Shown here: one piece after another, positions 45,136 through 55,300 of the stretch | How positions within the stretch are numbered: the stretch's first letter is position 1 | How the letters are laid out: each line of letters begins with the position of its first letter | Assembly: GCA_037178855.1 (NCBI GenBank) | Contig: JASJZC010000005.1 | Location: 868,001-932,000, forward strand | DNA length: 64,000 nt | Direction of reading: 5' to 3' | DNA from: Oscheius sp. JU75 | Lineage: Eukaryota > Nematoda > Chromadorea > Rhabditida > Rhabditidae | Position numbers and translations under genes: made by a program | The notes under the pieces: generated by a model | The model's input: only the letters and a program-made list of their open reading frames with translations | Database searches by the model: none | What the model was told of the DNA's origin: nothing

Positions 45136-46126
45136 TTTCTGAAAAGTCCTGATAAGAACTGTCTAAGCGAAATGGATACCTTGACTGAGCTTTTGAATCT
45201 CCAAAGAATCGGCAGAATGGTGTGAATGAGGTGTGGAAGCTCTATTGAGAGTGATTACTGGCCGATCCAGACAATTTTATAGGAGACTCTTATCACGAAC
45301 GGCCATTGCTTGTGTCAGCTGATAAATTTCTATGAGTCGAAGAAGGGAGAAATTATAGGAAGAGAGAAATTCACTCGAAATGAGTCGGAAATTTTTGATG
45401 AGAAAACGGTGATAGGCAGAATCGGAGGAACACTTTATACCCACCTACCTTCTCTTCTTCTGAGAAATGCTTAGCCAGGGGACAACAGCCAGCAAAGCAG
45501 GATAGACAACAACCGCCAGAGGCAGAACGAGTAGAAGAGCTGAGGAACGTGGCCGATGAGATGAGAGATATCGTCCAAAATGTTCATAGGAGGACACTAA
45601 GTTTAAGTGGATAATAGACCATCCTCATAAACCAGTTCTGCGTTTGTTCAAGTCTGAAAACTTTCTCTTGCTTCTCTTCTCTCGAAATCCCTTTACAGCT
45701 TTCTCATACAGCACCTGTGAACTTTCATCGTGTCCTCTACTCCTTGAGCATTGTCGACTGTCTTTTGAGCCTATTTATCGCTTTCTAATATGACTTTGTG
45801 TGTAGGCAATGTCAGCCATGTGCATCTTTTCAGTTCTAATAATGCGTTCAGTTACAAGACTCCTAGAACCTCCAACCCGTGACAAACATCCGATTTGCGT
45901 GGGTATCCATTTAACAGCCATATTCTTGCAAACTTCCTCAGGTGATTCAATTGCTCTTGTTGACGAAACACTCTTATCTTGGCTAGTACTGCATCAAAGC
46001 GGATGTGTGTCAGCGTTGTCATGCTGACTGCAGGAGAACACTGTTCATTTGCAAACATTTCCCTTTCGATTAGTTACGTAAGTTTTTCTAACCAATTTGA
46101 AATTGATATTGAACTTTCAGAGGGAA

Positions 46127-46234
46127 ATGTCGGCTCCTGATGATGAAACTTTTGAAGGCACTGACAATGAGAAAACAGTTGAGGATAAGTTGGATAGATT
46201 GACTGGACAGATGCAACAGCTGACAGAAGAGTAA
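46127..46234 (+). CDS. tiny acidic coiled-coil protein D, possibly truncated
   Basis: 35 residues, MSAPDDETFEGTDNEKTVED then KLDRLTGQMQQLTEE, ending TAA. An acceptor ACTTTCAG ends 6 bases upstream of the start, the same layout as genes A-C but on the opposite strand. After the TAA the frame stays open for RKLKYVHKSIK before TGA, so the TAA may be a CAA-to-TAA change that shortened the protein. Too short to be certain. Confidence 0.35.
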   Translation: MSAPDDETFEGTDNEKTVEDKLDRLTGQMQQLTEE

Positions 46235-46809
46235 CGAAAGTTGAAATATGTGCACAAATCCATTAAGTGATTGGCCAAAGGTGTGAACGACCAACAACCG
46301 TGACAATTTATGTAATCCTTTTTAATAAACTTTTTGCAATAATTTGAATAAAGCTTGTACTGCTTCGAAATTGCAAGACTCATAGAAATGTGAGCGAGTT
46401 GATGTGGGTCGTCTGTTATCAGCTATCGATCCCAATCAGTCTCAGAAAAAAACTTCTCGGAAGAGGGAATCGGAAGAAATGTCTCGGAGAAAAACATGTT
46501 GGTTATGGAAAAATCGAGAGAAAGGCGAGGGATGAGACAGTCCGGTCTCCGAGGCTGTTCTTGTGTGGACAGAAGAGACAATGCGTCTGCCAGCGAGGAG
46601 TTGAAGATGATGAGAAGCTAGTTTAGATATTCCTTTTTGTGGAAGAGGCTCATGTCCAACTGGATAAAAACGAGTTTTTGTGATTCAATCGGTTTCTAGT
46701 TGAGCGAGTGTTCAGACGTTGAGCATCAACGAAACGGAACATCCGGAATCGTATTTGTCTTAAAAGTTTAAAGACCAGCTGTCTACGACGGGTTGGCGGC
46801 CCTTTAGTC

Positions 46810-46995
46810 TTGACTATATATCGAAAAAGACGGCTGCACCGCTTTTCCCATAACAGAAGTCCCCAAGTTTCCCACAAAGCTGACTTGTCAACTGAAATCT
46901 TGATTTACCAGACTTGACAGCCATGACTTGCCAGCTTTTGTTTCGAGGTGCGCACGGACGGATGAGCACCATTGCGCTGTAGTAGTAGAGAGATA
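46810..46995 (-). repeat. copy of the CAATGGTG dispersed repeat
   Basis: The minus strand matches 30522-30660: CAATGGTGCTCATCCGTCCG, AAAAGCTGGCAAGTCATGGC, GTTGACAAGTCAGCTTTG. It creates an 83-residue open frame with no domain, which I treat as part of the repeat. Confidence 0.5.
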
Positions 46996-47494
46996 CTACT
47001 CGAACAGGAGTAACAAAACGTTCATTCGGAATCCTATCCTCTCCACTTGCACTATTCGCAGACATGTGCTGGAAACGGTAATTGTTGTGGTATTGAAATT
47101 TATATTAACTGCGACAGAAAGAGACTCACCTATCTTCAGAGCAGCCGCCTTGGACGGATTGGTCAGACGGAGACAGAGACGGCTCGGTAGTTGTTGGTAG
47201 CCAGTAACATGGTGTGAGCGACGGATTTTTTGGAATCTGTTTTGTATGTGTGAAGAGAATTAAAATGACCCGCTTGCAGCTGTGATGCCGACGACTATGG
47301 TACGGCAAATCACAAATCATTCCAAAGTACAAACACTTCCATCCGACAGCCTAATTGACCCAGTGGTACGCGACCATTTTTGAAGATTAGCCTTGTAAAA
47401 CATCCACACGCAATCATAAACTGCGTGGTTTTTCACAGCTTTTTGGATAAATCTTTTGGTTTCAGACTAGACAAGGTCTTTCTTGAAAAAGGGT

Positions 47495-49206
47495 ATGAGA
47501 TTGTTTCTCATCTTGTTTTTCTTAAAATATGTTACTTCGGAGAGCTATAAAGTCAGTAAGTTTCGTTGCAACAATTGAACTTTATCTTTTTCTCTCAGAA
47601 TGCCCGAACAATATCGTGTTAAGCAACAAAAAGCCGAAATTTTCCATGAAAAGTGTCAACACTCAATGGTTCGAAAGCCACTGGCGATGCACGTTCTCTG
47701 TTCAAGTTCCAAATAATACCATCCTCTTTGTGGTACATACTGGAGATGCATACTATCCATTAATATCGATACTAGTTAGGGACAGCCATAATAAAAGCTT
47801 GTGAGTGGATTAAACATATTTTCACATTTCAAGTTAAGATCTCAATTGGCACAGGGGAATCTGATATATTTCCCTGGTCCAAAGATCACTTTCAGTTATG
47901 CAGCGTATGCGAGCCAATGGATTAATGACTCCCTTTTTACAGCAGATTTTAAGTTCAAAAAAAGTTTGAAACAAATGACATTGTTCTAATCGACTTCTAG
48001 TTTCTCAAGCCTTTCAAAAGTTCAACTACACATTCGTGAATCCCATTGGAGTGCCTCAAGTTTATCACACGGACTACTTTGACCGAGAGACGACGTACAA
48101 ATTTGTTGGAACCGAGCCTTTCTACGCATACAACCTAGTTTATACGCCTATTGGACAATTTGAAGCTTACAGTATTTCGTTGTTTGCGTACAATGGATCA
48201 GAAGCAGGCGCTCCTTTTTGTGGAAGGTCTTCAGTTTTGTGATTCAGCAACAAGAAATTTTCAGAATGAATGCATGGAACACGAGAAGAAAATTTGAACG
48301 TCTCTCAGTTTTCAATGCAGCGAATCACGATGCTTATGGAAGATGGAATCCAGATTTGTTAGTACTTGTTTCCAAAAGTAAACTTCAATGTTGTTATTTT
48401 TCAATATTACATTTTCAGGCTATCTGGATCGTTACAGTATGGCCTACTTCCAACATGATGCGAGTTTTTACAGTTACGGGGAGAGAATCTTGAACGCAAC
48501 AGCCAAGCCAGCCTTTTCTACTGTCTTTCAATACTATTATAATGATTCAAGACAGTATAAGCTCGAGAATTTCAACTACACGGTTAGTTCTTCGAATTCA
48601 AACTTATCTGTGTTTTAGAGCGACGTCGAGTTTCTATTACTTAACACATTGCCAACAGCTGAAATTACCGAGGAACAAATTATCAAACGCTTCACGCAAG
48701 TAATACTCGTTATTTATCCCATCGTTTTCAGTGCTTCTGACTTGGTTTCAAATTTTGAAATGAGTTTGGCTGGTACCACGACTGTATTAGTTTTAAAGGG
48801 ATGGCTATATTTTTATACGAATGTTCAGTCAACTCATACCTATATAGTGGAAGATTTTCAACGAGGATTTGCCTACAGCAAGAAGGACAAAGAGGACACT
48901 GACTACATGTCTTTTGTGTTTAGTCGGGAACTCACAGATAGCTACAAACTTCAAAGCTTGAACTGGACGCAATTCGACATAACATGGACTTCATATAGCC
49001 CGGATGCCTACCTTGAAGAACCTTATATATATCCTATGCGTCATTATGTGCCAAGCAATCAAACAGCAATCGTGAGCAACGACCTTCCCTTATATTTGCG
49101 TTTCTACGGCAGCGGCTCTTTTGAATACAGTATGAAGCGTGTGGAAGAACCAACAACCACTACTACTACCGCAGAACCTGGTTTCTTTGAAAGTTTGTTT
49201 GGATAA
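47495..49206 (+). CDS. secreted glycoprotein, CUB-like type
   Basis: Seven exons with consistent phases: 47495-47555, 47599-47800, 47839-47963, 48001-48226, 48265-48377, 48419-48582 and 48619-49206, giving 492 residues. Residues 1-15 (MRLFLILFFLKYVTS) are a signal peptide. The first domain starts KCPNN and contains WRCTFSVQVPNNT, then VVHTGDAYY and ILVRD. This is the layout of the CUB-like domain of nematode secreted proteins: Cys, Cys, a VP.. turn, then a LxVxD-type strand. A second, similarly built part fills the rest. It has many N-glycosylation sites (for example NNT, NYT, NWT) and a TTTTTTAEP stretch near the C-terminus. Nematode relatives are often intestinal and respond to pathogens; that is family knowledge, not seen here. 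Fragments of similar genes lie at 42.6 and 51.0 kb. The domain assignment is by pattern, not by alignment. Confidence 0.7.
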
Positions 49207-49404
49207 ACAAGATTAAAGCATTGTTGACACGTTTCGACTTTGTTTAAGCCTTATAGACTCTAATTTTTAAAGCTTCCATTGGAAAATGTATCTGTCGGTA
49301 GCATAGATCACCAATCGAATCAGCAGCATTATTCCATTGTTCGCCGTGACTCATATCAGCATTAGTCAAATACACTTTTAAATGCGAAAATTTATTGACT
49401 TCCA

Positions 49405-49801
49405 AACAACTTTTTCTTTTGTTGTAAACACCATCATGCTGTACCCATTTCACGGGTAGCTTACGGATGCCACGCTCGTAGAACACCTTGGGTTTCGATG
49501 CGAAGAAGTTTGTCAACTAGGTTTTGAGTGCGCGAAGTGTTGCCCTCCAATCTCGATGTTGAGAGTCCGGAACATATAATAGTCTGAAGGGGCAAGGACT
49601 GGGCTATAAGGAGAATGGAGTAAAATCTTCCAACCCCCTCTGGATCTTGGAGCGAGTGAGCTCTGCAACATGGGGGCGCGCGTTGTCCATCAGCAGTATG
49701 ACCTTCGCCTTCAACGGCCATTTTTCCCAAAGCACTGAGTGAGCAGTATGGGTTGCAATAATCAAGAGCTCTGCCGTTGTTGTCAACAAGGCAAAGGACA
49801 T
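49405..49801 (-). pseudogene. decayed mariner transposase fragment
   Basis: The minus strand encodes VILLMDNARPHVAELTRSKI (49604-49801 frame), then after a frame change and stops NFFASKPKVFYERGIRKLPV (about 49410-49510). These match the second catalytic Asp region (DNARPH) and the C-terminal FFASKP motif of mariner transposases. The N-terminal domain and inverted repeats are not found, so it is a dead 3' fragment. Confidence 0.8.
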
Positions 49802-50207
49802 GTTTACAAAAAGCGAAAAGACTTATTTGCCAATCCAATAGTCGTCTTTTTTGTGGTCTTTTTCATCGTTGTCGGTGGCTTCATCGGTGGGTGCTTCTGT
49901 AGTAGTCACAGCATCAGTGAAACTATAAACAAAAACATTAGTTCGGCTGCACTCATAATTTTAGTCTCTCCAGAAAAGAATATTTGATAAGATCAGGGAA
50001 CACATTACTGAAATTGAAGAAAGAGAGCTCGCGAAGGGAATACCGCTGTTTCCATTGAACAGTGCGTAACCCATCCTATCTGCACCATCCATGAGGTCAG
50101 ACTTGGTAGTCACAAAGAAAACAGTGTCTTTCCAGTACATTGCATAAAACGCTCTTCTCTTTCGATGTTTACGATTTATTTGTCCGTACTGTATCGATAC
50201 TGCACGG

Positions 50208-50381
50208 CTAACCGCAGTTCTGCTCGTCCGAGTTGTCCCCACAATCGTTATCACCGTCGCAAAGCCACATCTTCTGGATGCAGCGTTGGTTGGCACACTT
50301 GTACTCGTTGGGCTCACAGGTGGTCTGGAGGGTAGTCGAAATGATGCAGAGGAAGACTAGAATGAGGAGGAGAAGACGCAT
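50208..50381 (-). CDS. secreted single-LDLa-domain peptide
   Basis: 57 residues in one exon. Residues 1-19 ([19 protein letters not shown]) are a signal peptide. The rest is one LDL-receptor class A repeat: six cysteines in order, and the calcium-binding end [16 protein letters not shown] with its acidic residues intact. The mature peptide is just this domain, about 38 residues. A TATAAAT element on the minus strand (plus 50429-50435) lies about 48 bases upstream. Such free LDLa peptides are likely secreted binding proteins; partner unknown. It is too short for routine ORF cut-offs, so it may be missing from automatic annotations. Confidence 0.85.
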   Translation of the reverse strand: MRLLLLILVFLCIISTTLQTTCEPNEYKCANQRCIQKMWLCDGDNDCGDNSDEQNCG

Positions 50382-50428
50382 TCTTCTGCAAGTTTCTGGT
50401 GCAACAAAAATGTTGCACTAATAAGCTT

Positions 50429-50435
50429 ATTTATA
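50429..50435 (-). promoter_or_regulatory. TATA box of the LDLa gene
   Basis: TATAAAT on the minus strand, 48 bases upstream of the start codon at 50381. Confidence 0.5.
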
Positions 50436-50565
50436 GTGGACAGAGTCGCATCAAAACTAAGCTTGGGATTACAGCGGCCGTTCCTCATTACAAATTGTTG
50501 CCGTTCGTTGGTCGCTCAGAGAAACAGGGAGTCTTTTTAAAGAACACATTTTTCTCAACACGCGT

Positions 50566-51595
50566 CTACTGAGCCAGGATCGGAGCTGGAAGAGTGAATC
50601 CAGGACCGTCGTGCTGGATAGCCAATGAAGGCGGTGGAGCCAGAGGAGCCACTGGAACAATTCCCGATTCAAGACCGTCATGAAGAACAACATTCGGTTG
50701 GGCCACAACAGGCTGAGCGAGGATTTCCTTCGTGGTCCAGGTCATTTTGCCCTCGTTGGCCGGAATCTTGAGTAACTTAGTGGTTTTGCCGAAGATGGAA
50801 GCCTCCAGCTTTTTCACACGCTCATCCAACCTTTGCAGAAGTTTTTCGACTGAATCGACTACTTTTTCAGAAACTTGCGTCGCGAAAATGGTGTTAAAGG
50901 GAATGTCACGGAGCTTAGAGAGAACGGAATCGGCCAGGTCCTGGGGAGTGATGATCTCCTGGCATTTTATGCTGAAAATGAATGATATTCAAATAGTCGG
51001 ATCTGGCGAGTATTGTCCTGTAACGGTCAAATACTAACTATGAACTGAAGCATTTTCCGCGGAGACCAGAATCAAATTTTGTGTAGGGGAAAGCAGAAAA
51101 TCTTGCCTCTTTTCGTGTCCAAAATATGAAACATATGAATCGTAGGGTTTTGAAAAGTTGTTAATCAGACCATATGCGAACCCCTCACTAAGCTGGAACC
51201 ATGTGTTGGTTTTAAAAAGTGTGTAGACCTTGACGTAGTTTTCAATCTTGAAGTGTTTCAAGCTTTCATTGTAGTCAACGGATGTTTTGGGAAGCAATTA
51301 CAGTTTCAAAAAATATAAATGTCTCAAACGCACACCATTTTCACTGAACTTGAGCACAAAAACTCACATGCACAGCTCCCCATTATTGCTCGACTTTTCA
51401 AACTTCTCAATTTCCTCCTTTGTGGCATTCTGAGCCAATGGCACGAGTCGGACACAGGCATCAGCACATCGAGCTTTCGAATCGTGAAAATTTCCCAAAG
51501 CAGCTGGCTAAAAAATTATTATTTCGTTCAAAGTTTCATTATATGCTTACCATGAAGCATAGAAGAAGGACAGGAAAGAGAATCATGGATGGCAT
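50566..51595 (-). CDS. secreted coiled-coil protein of unknown family (3 exons)
   Basis: Exons 51551-51595, 51368-51507 and 50566-50971 keep phase and give 196 residues (a second in-frame ATG at 51586 is possible). Residues 1-20 (MPSMILFPVLLLCFMPAALG) are a signal peptide. Four cysteines follow (ARCADACVR, then ELCIIKCQE), probably two disulfides. Next comes a helix-rich part with a short coiled coil (SEKVVDSVEKLLQRLDERVK, about 98-117), then a Pro/Ala/Val-rich tail (about 150-190) ending LPAPILAQ. A TATA element lies about 33 bases upstream. Intron 2 contains a decayed piece of a CUB-like-type gene on the same strand. The Cys pattern followed by a helical rod is typical of nematode secreted proteins, but I cannot name the family. 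Confidence 0.75.
51034..51297 (-). pseudogene. relic of a CUB-like-type gene inside an intron
   Basis: An open frame with DYNESLKHFKIENY and LSEGFAYGLINNFSKPYDSY resembles YYNDSRQYKLENF and GFAYSKKDKEDTDY of the gene at 47495-49206, in the same order. There is no start, no flanking exons and no splice sites. It lies in intron 2 of the secreted coiled-coil gene. Confidence 0.35.
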
Positions 51596-51627
51596 CCAAG
51601 ACCACTTTTCAAGTCGAAATGTCACAG

Positions 51628-51633
51628 TTTATA
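51628..51633 (-). promoter_or_regulatory. TATA element of the secreted coiled-coil gene
   Basis: TATAAA on the minus strand, about 33 bases upstream of the first ATG at 51595. Confidence 0.35.
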
Positions 51634-51639
51634 TCCCCT

Positions 51640-52333
51640 AGAAGGGTGGGAAAAGCTATTAGGGGAAGAAATTTTGGGGGTTGAATGGTTTTGGGAGAAG
51701 GGAGGGGTAAAATGGATGCTGAGTGACGTTTCTGTTGGTCATTTTACATACAGAGAAGGTGTACGAATCATAAGTGGTATGTCCAAATGTTTATAGCGTG
51801 CCAGTGAAACATAGCATGCAAAAATGAAATCCACTCTTTTGTTTCAATGGATTTATACCCAGAGGAGGTATAAAAAAGTATCGCTGTGTAATATCAACCA
51901 AAACTTTGGAGATTGCTAGTACTTACACATTGTTCTCCTGTTCGCAATTGTACATTTTACCATTTTTATGTGTTTCACTACGACCACAACAACAAAATTC
52001 ATGCCTTTAAACAATAGTGTACCACTTCTGGGTCAAATCTAATCTCTTTGGTATCTGACTCACACGCGTACAACGTGTTTCCTTCTTCAGTCTCCCAAAT
52101 CGGGATTGACGTTCTACTGTATTAGCTTAGCTCTAGTCTGCTAATCAGCCTCTTAGCCTGCCCCTTTGCGTCAAAACGTACTGATCCTGAGCCGGATTCC
52201 TATACCATTAGCTAATGACAGTGGCTAATTTTACACAGTCGTATCCGGTGCCCTTCCTCCTGAGCGCACGTTTTTTGATTTTCCCTGTGACAGCAAGATA
52301 GAGAGACAAAGACAGAAAGACTATTTTCAGAAA
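51640..52333. other. divergent intergenic region before the cyclase gene
   Basis: About 700 bases between the minus-strand secreted gene and the plus-strand guanylate cyclase, expected to hold both promoters. I see AT-rich sequence with TGTTTCA/TGAAACA motifs (51798, 51840, 51971) and a GAGACAAAGACAG tract at 52300-52320. An acceptor TTTTCAG three bases before the cyclase start codon suggests trans-splicing or an upstream non-coding exon. Confidence 0.4.
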
Positions 52334-55300
52334 ATGGATCTGTTCTACTTGCTCTTTCTGTTCTGGTTCGCCTCTTCCGAGCCTACGAAGGTTGAAAAGA
52401 AGCGAGAAGACTCGTCCAAAACGTCCTACGTCCAATTCGACTCGACCACGAAGCTCGAAGTGAACAAGGAGAACAAGAAAGTCATCAAGATCGGTCACCT
52501 TGGAGCGGTTGGTCAGTGCTAATGAGGGAACGGGCATAGATTTAATTTCATCCCCCGAGTGTCTGAGAATGGTAGAATTTTTGTGTTTCAAGACAATCGC
52601 AGCGAGCAAAAGATCAAAACTATAATATTTCAGTGTAACGAACATACCGTGGACTATCGTTTCGTGAAAAGTGTTAGTGCAACTGAACCAATTCCTTTTT
52701 TGCGACAGTTCAGCCTTATGATGTCGTACAAAGATGACTTTATCCAATTAGGTTGTCACAATGTCAAGATGACCAAACGGCTATTTGAAACATTTATGGC
52801 ACTCTATGTCGTTGCAATACTGCTAATAAGCTCACCTCTTATACCTATTCCTTGAAGCATTTTTCCTTCTAAACCGGTCTATTGTTCTTTTCTCACCCTC
52901 CATGTTTATTGCTCTCTAAAAAGCGAATCTTCTAGTGATGGTAGTTCTAGGCTATATCAAGCTGTTGAAACATACCCAAAAGTTTGTATTTGGAACCACG
53001 CCAAACTTCTACTATTCAGTTAATTTTTAATTGATACCGAAACACTATATCCTGCACAGATTGCTAAAACTACACACTTCCTGCTTATACCAACTCACTG
53101 AAACATTCTCCAAAAGCCCATGATTATTTGTCTCCCCCAGTTTCAACACTAACTAACGTCGATTTTTCCCACAGGTACCATGCCGAACGACGAGAAAATC
53201 CTGAACATTAGTCGCGAGCAACTGATCCAGGACGGCATCATCGGTCAGGACATAGACTTCGAGTCAGTTTCCCGCCAATCCGGTTTCAAAAAATTCAAAT
53301 TAAGGATAATTTCCCGCCAAACCTGCAGTGAGGCGCTGGAAGGAGTGGCTGTGGCCGCTGAACTGTACCATGTCCATCAGGTTCGGGCCTTCATTGGACC
53401 CTACTGCATAGCCGAACTGGAGCCGGTCGTCAAAATGTCGACGTTCTGGAACATTCCGATCATTTCCTATGCCTCTACGTCCGCCGCTCTCTCGGATCGG
53501 GGCATTTACAAGACCCTGGCGAGGATTTCTTCGAAGAACACGAATGCGATTGCTGAAGCAACTGTAGCTCTGATTGGGCACTACAAGTGGAGCAGAGTGA
53601 GTAGTTTTTGTGATGAAAGGAAGGATGGGAGGTATACTGTAGACTGTAGTTGTTCAAACTTGATACAAAACTATCAAAAACTGATAATTGTTCAGGGATT
53701 TAGTTTTTTGTTTCAACCTGTGTCTATTTGCTGTTCGTCATTGAGTATTGCGATAAACTATAGAGAAAATCGATGAAATGATGCCTTCAGAAACACCAAA
53801 CATTGATGAGAGACAAGCAAGTTTTTTGCTTCACACGAAAAGTTTATTCTCGACCTAGATTACATACAAGCGAGTAGAGTAACAAAAAACTAAAGGTACG
53901 TGATAGCTGTTATTGTTTTTGGGCGGTATATAGTAGCATTTTTTTGGCTCCAAGGGTGTCTCGGTAGCGTGCCAGGTAAAGATGTAGAAGTTATGGAACT
54001 TGCCGTCAATAACAACTTCGCAGAACTTGTCATAACATAACTTTTCAATAATTCTAGGTTTCTGTAAATTTATATAGTATCGCCGTAGGTATCATTGATA
54101 TTCTCTCGGTAAAACTCTTTCAATAGCCCAGTGTGTGGAAGGAAATATTCTTAAATTCTCGCATTTCCACCAAAGAGCCTTACAGGACTAGCTTTTCCAA
54201 ACTTCACGCACCTATATTCTTTCCACAAAACATTATCGAACATTTTATTCTCAAACTGAAAATGTTTCAGGTTGCAATCGCGACCAACACTGGAGCTCTT
54301 GCCTACGAACGTGTCCAGATATTCGAAGACATTCTCCACAGGAAAGGAATTACTGTAGTCAAGAAAGTAAGCAGCCCAAGATATCACCGAAAAAATTGTG
54401 TTAGATAACTTTCGACGAGAACTGGGGAGCCAATGAGATGATGAATTCCGGCTATCTCCACGACATTGCCAATAACGCTAGAGGTCGGCTTTTTGTTGTG
54501 ATCTCGTGGGGAGGATAGACTTGTTTTCAGTGGTTATCTGTCTCTTTTCATCTACTAGGGAACTGTCAAAAGAATTTATGCAGGCTACTTTCATGTCCGA
54601 GATGAACAATGCGGAATACGCCTATATTATTCCGTGGATTCAGAGCGGACCGAAGGTTTGTTTTTTCGTGCGTACAACTGGAGGAAGTATTTCTGTTAAG
54701 CATTGCTGACTATATACAAAGTTTAAAACAAAACAAAGGTTGTTCCCTCCATTTTTCACTAACTGCTGATATTAAAAGACATTTCGGTTTTTTTTTTCTT
54801 TTGGCTGCGTATCGAACATCAGCATAAGTAATGTTGGTGCGCAGCCAAAATCCCCGAGTGTGCCCATGCGAAAAAAGCTCATTGTCTTCTGAACAGATTA
54901 TGATGCGTAGAGCTGAACCAGTCAGTGTACCGAATTGTTTGGATCACAAGTGGACTAGAACTGTATTCCCTAATACTCAGGACACCTCTCCCTGGGTCGG
55001 AGCCGACGGTGAGATGCTTCAACGCGTCAGGGAACACTATGCCAACGCTATCATTGTAAGTTTTTTTTTGTTTCATGACTAAAATAAGTAAAGTGAATGC
55101 GTTAGTGCTTCTAAGTATTCTTCAAACACAAAAAAAAAATTCAAGGTTGACGACGTGAACGGCTTCGACGACTCCATCGCAACCAACTTCATTAGCCGGG
55201 TGGAGAAACATGGTATCAAGAGAGAGGACATCGATTTGGTTCGTTTTATCCAAAAAGTAGTGACCGGGAATAGGACATGAGAAAAACACTCAAACGGGGA

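Noticed and set aside
45473-45614. Gln/Glu-rich open frame (+) ending RRTLSLSG
   Set aside because: No start codon in frame and no partner exon. It could be a fifth coiled-coil relative, but it is unsupported.
48357-48420. Frameshift in the CUB-like-type gene between exons 5 and 6
   Set aside because: It appeared only when the donor at 48358 was used. The donor AAAA-GTAAAC at 48378 restores phase, so the gene is intact.
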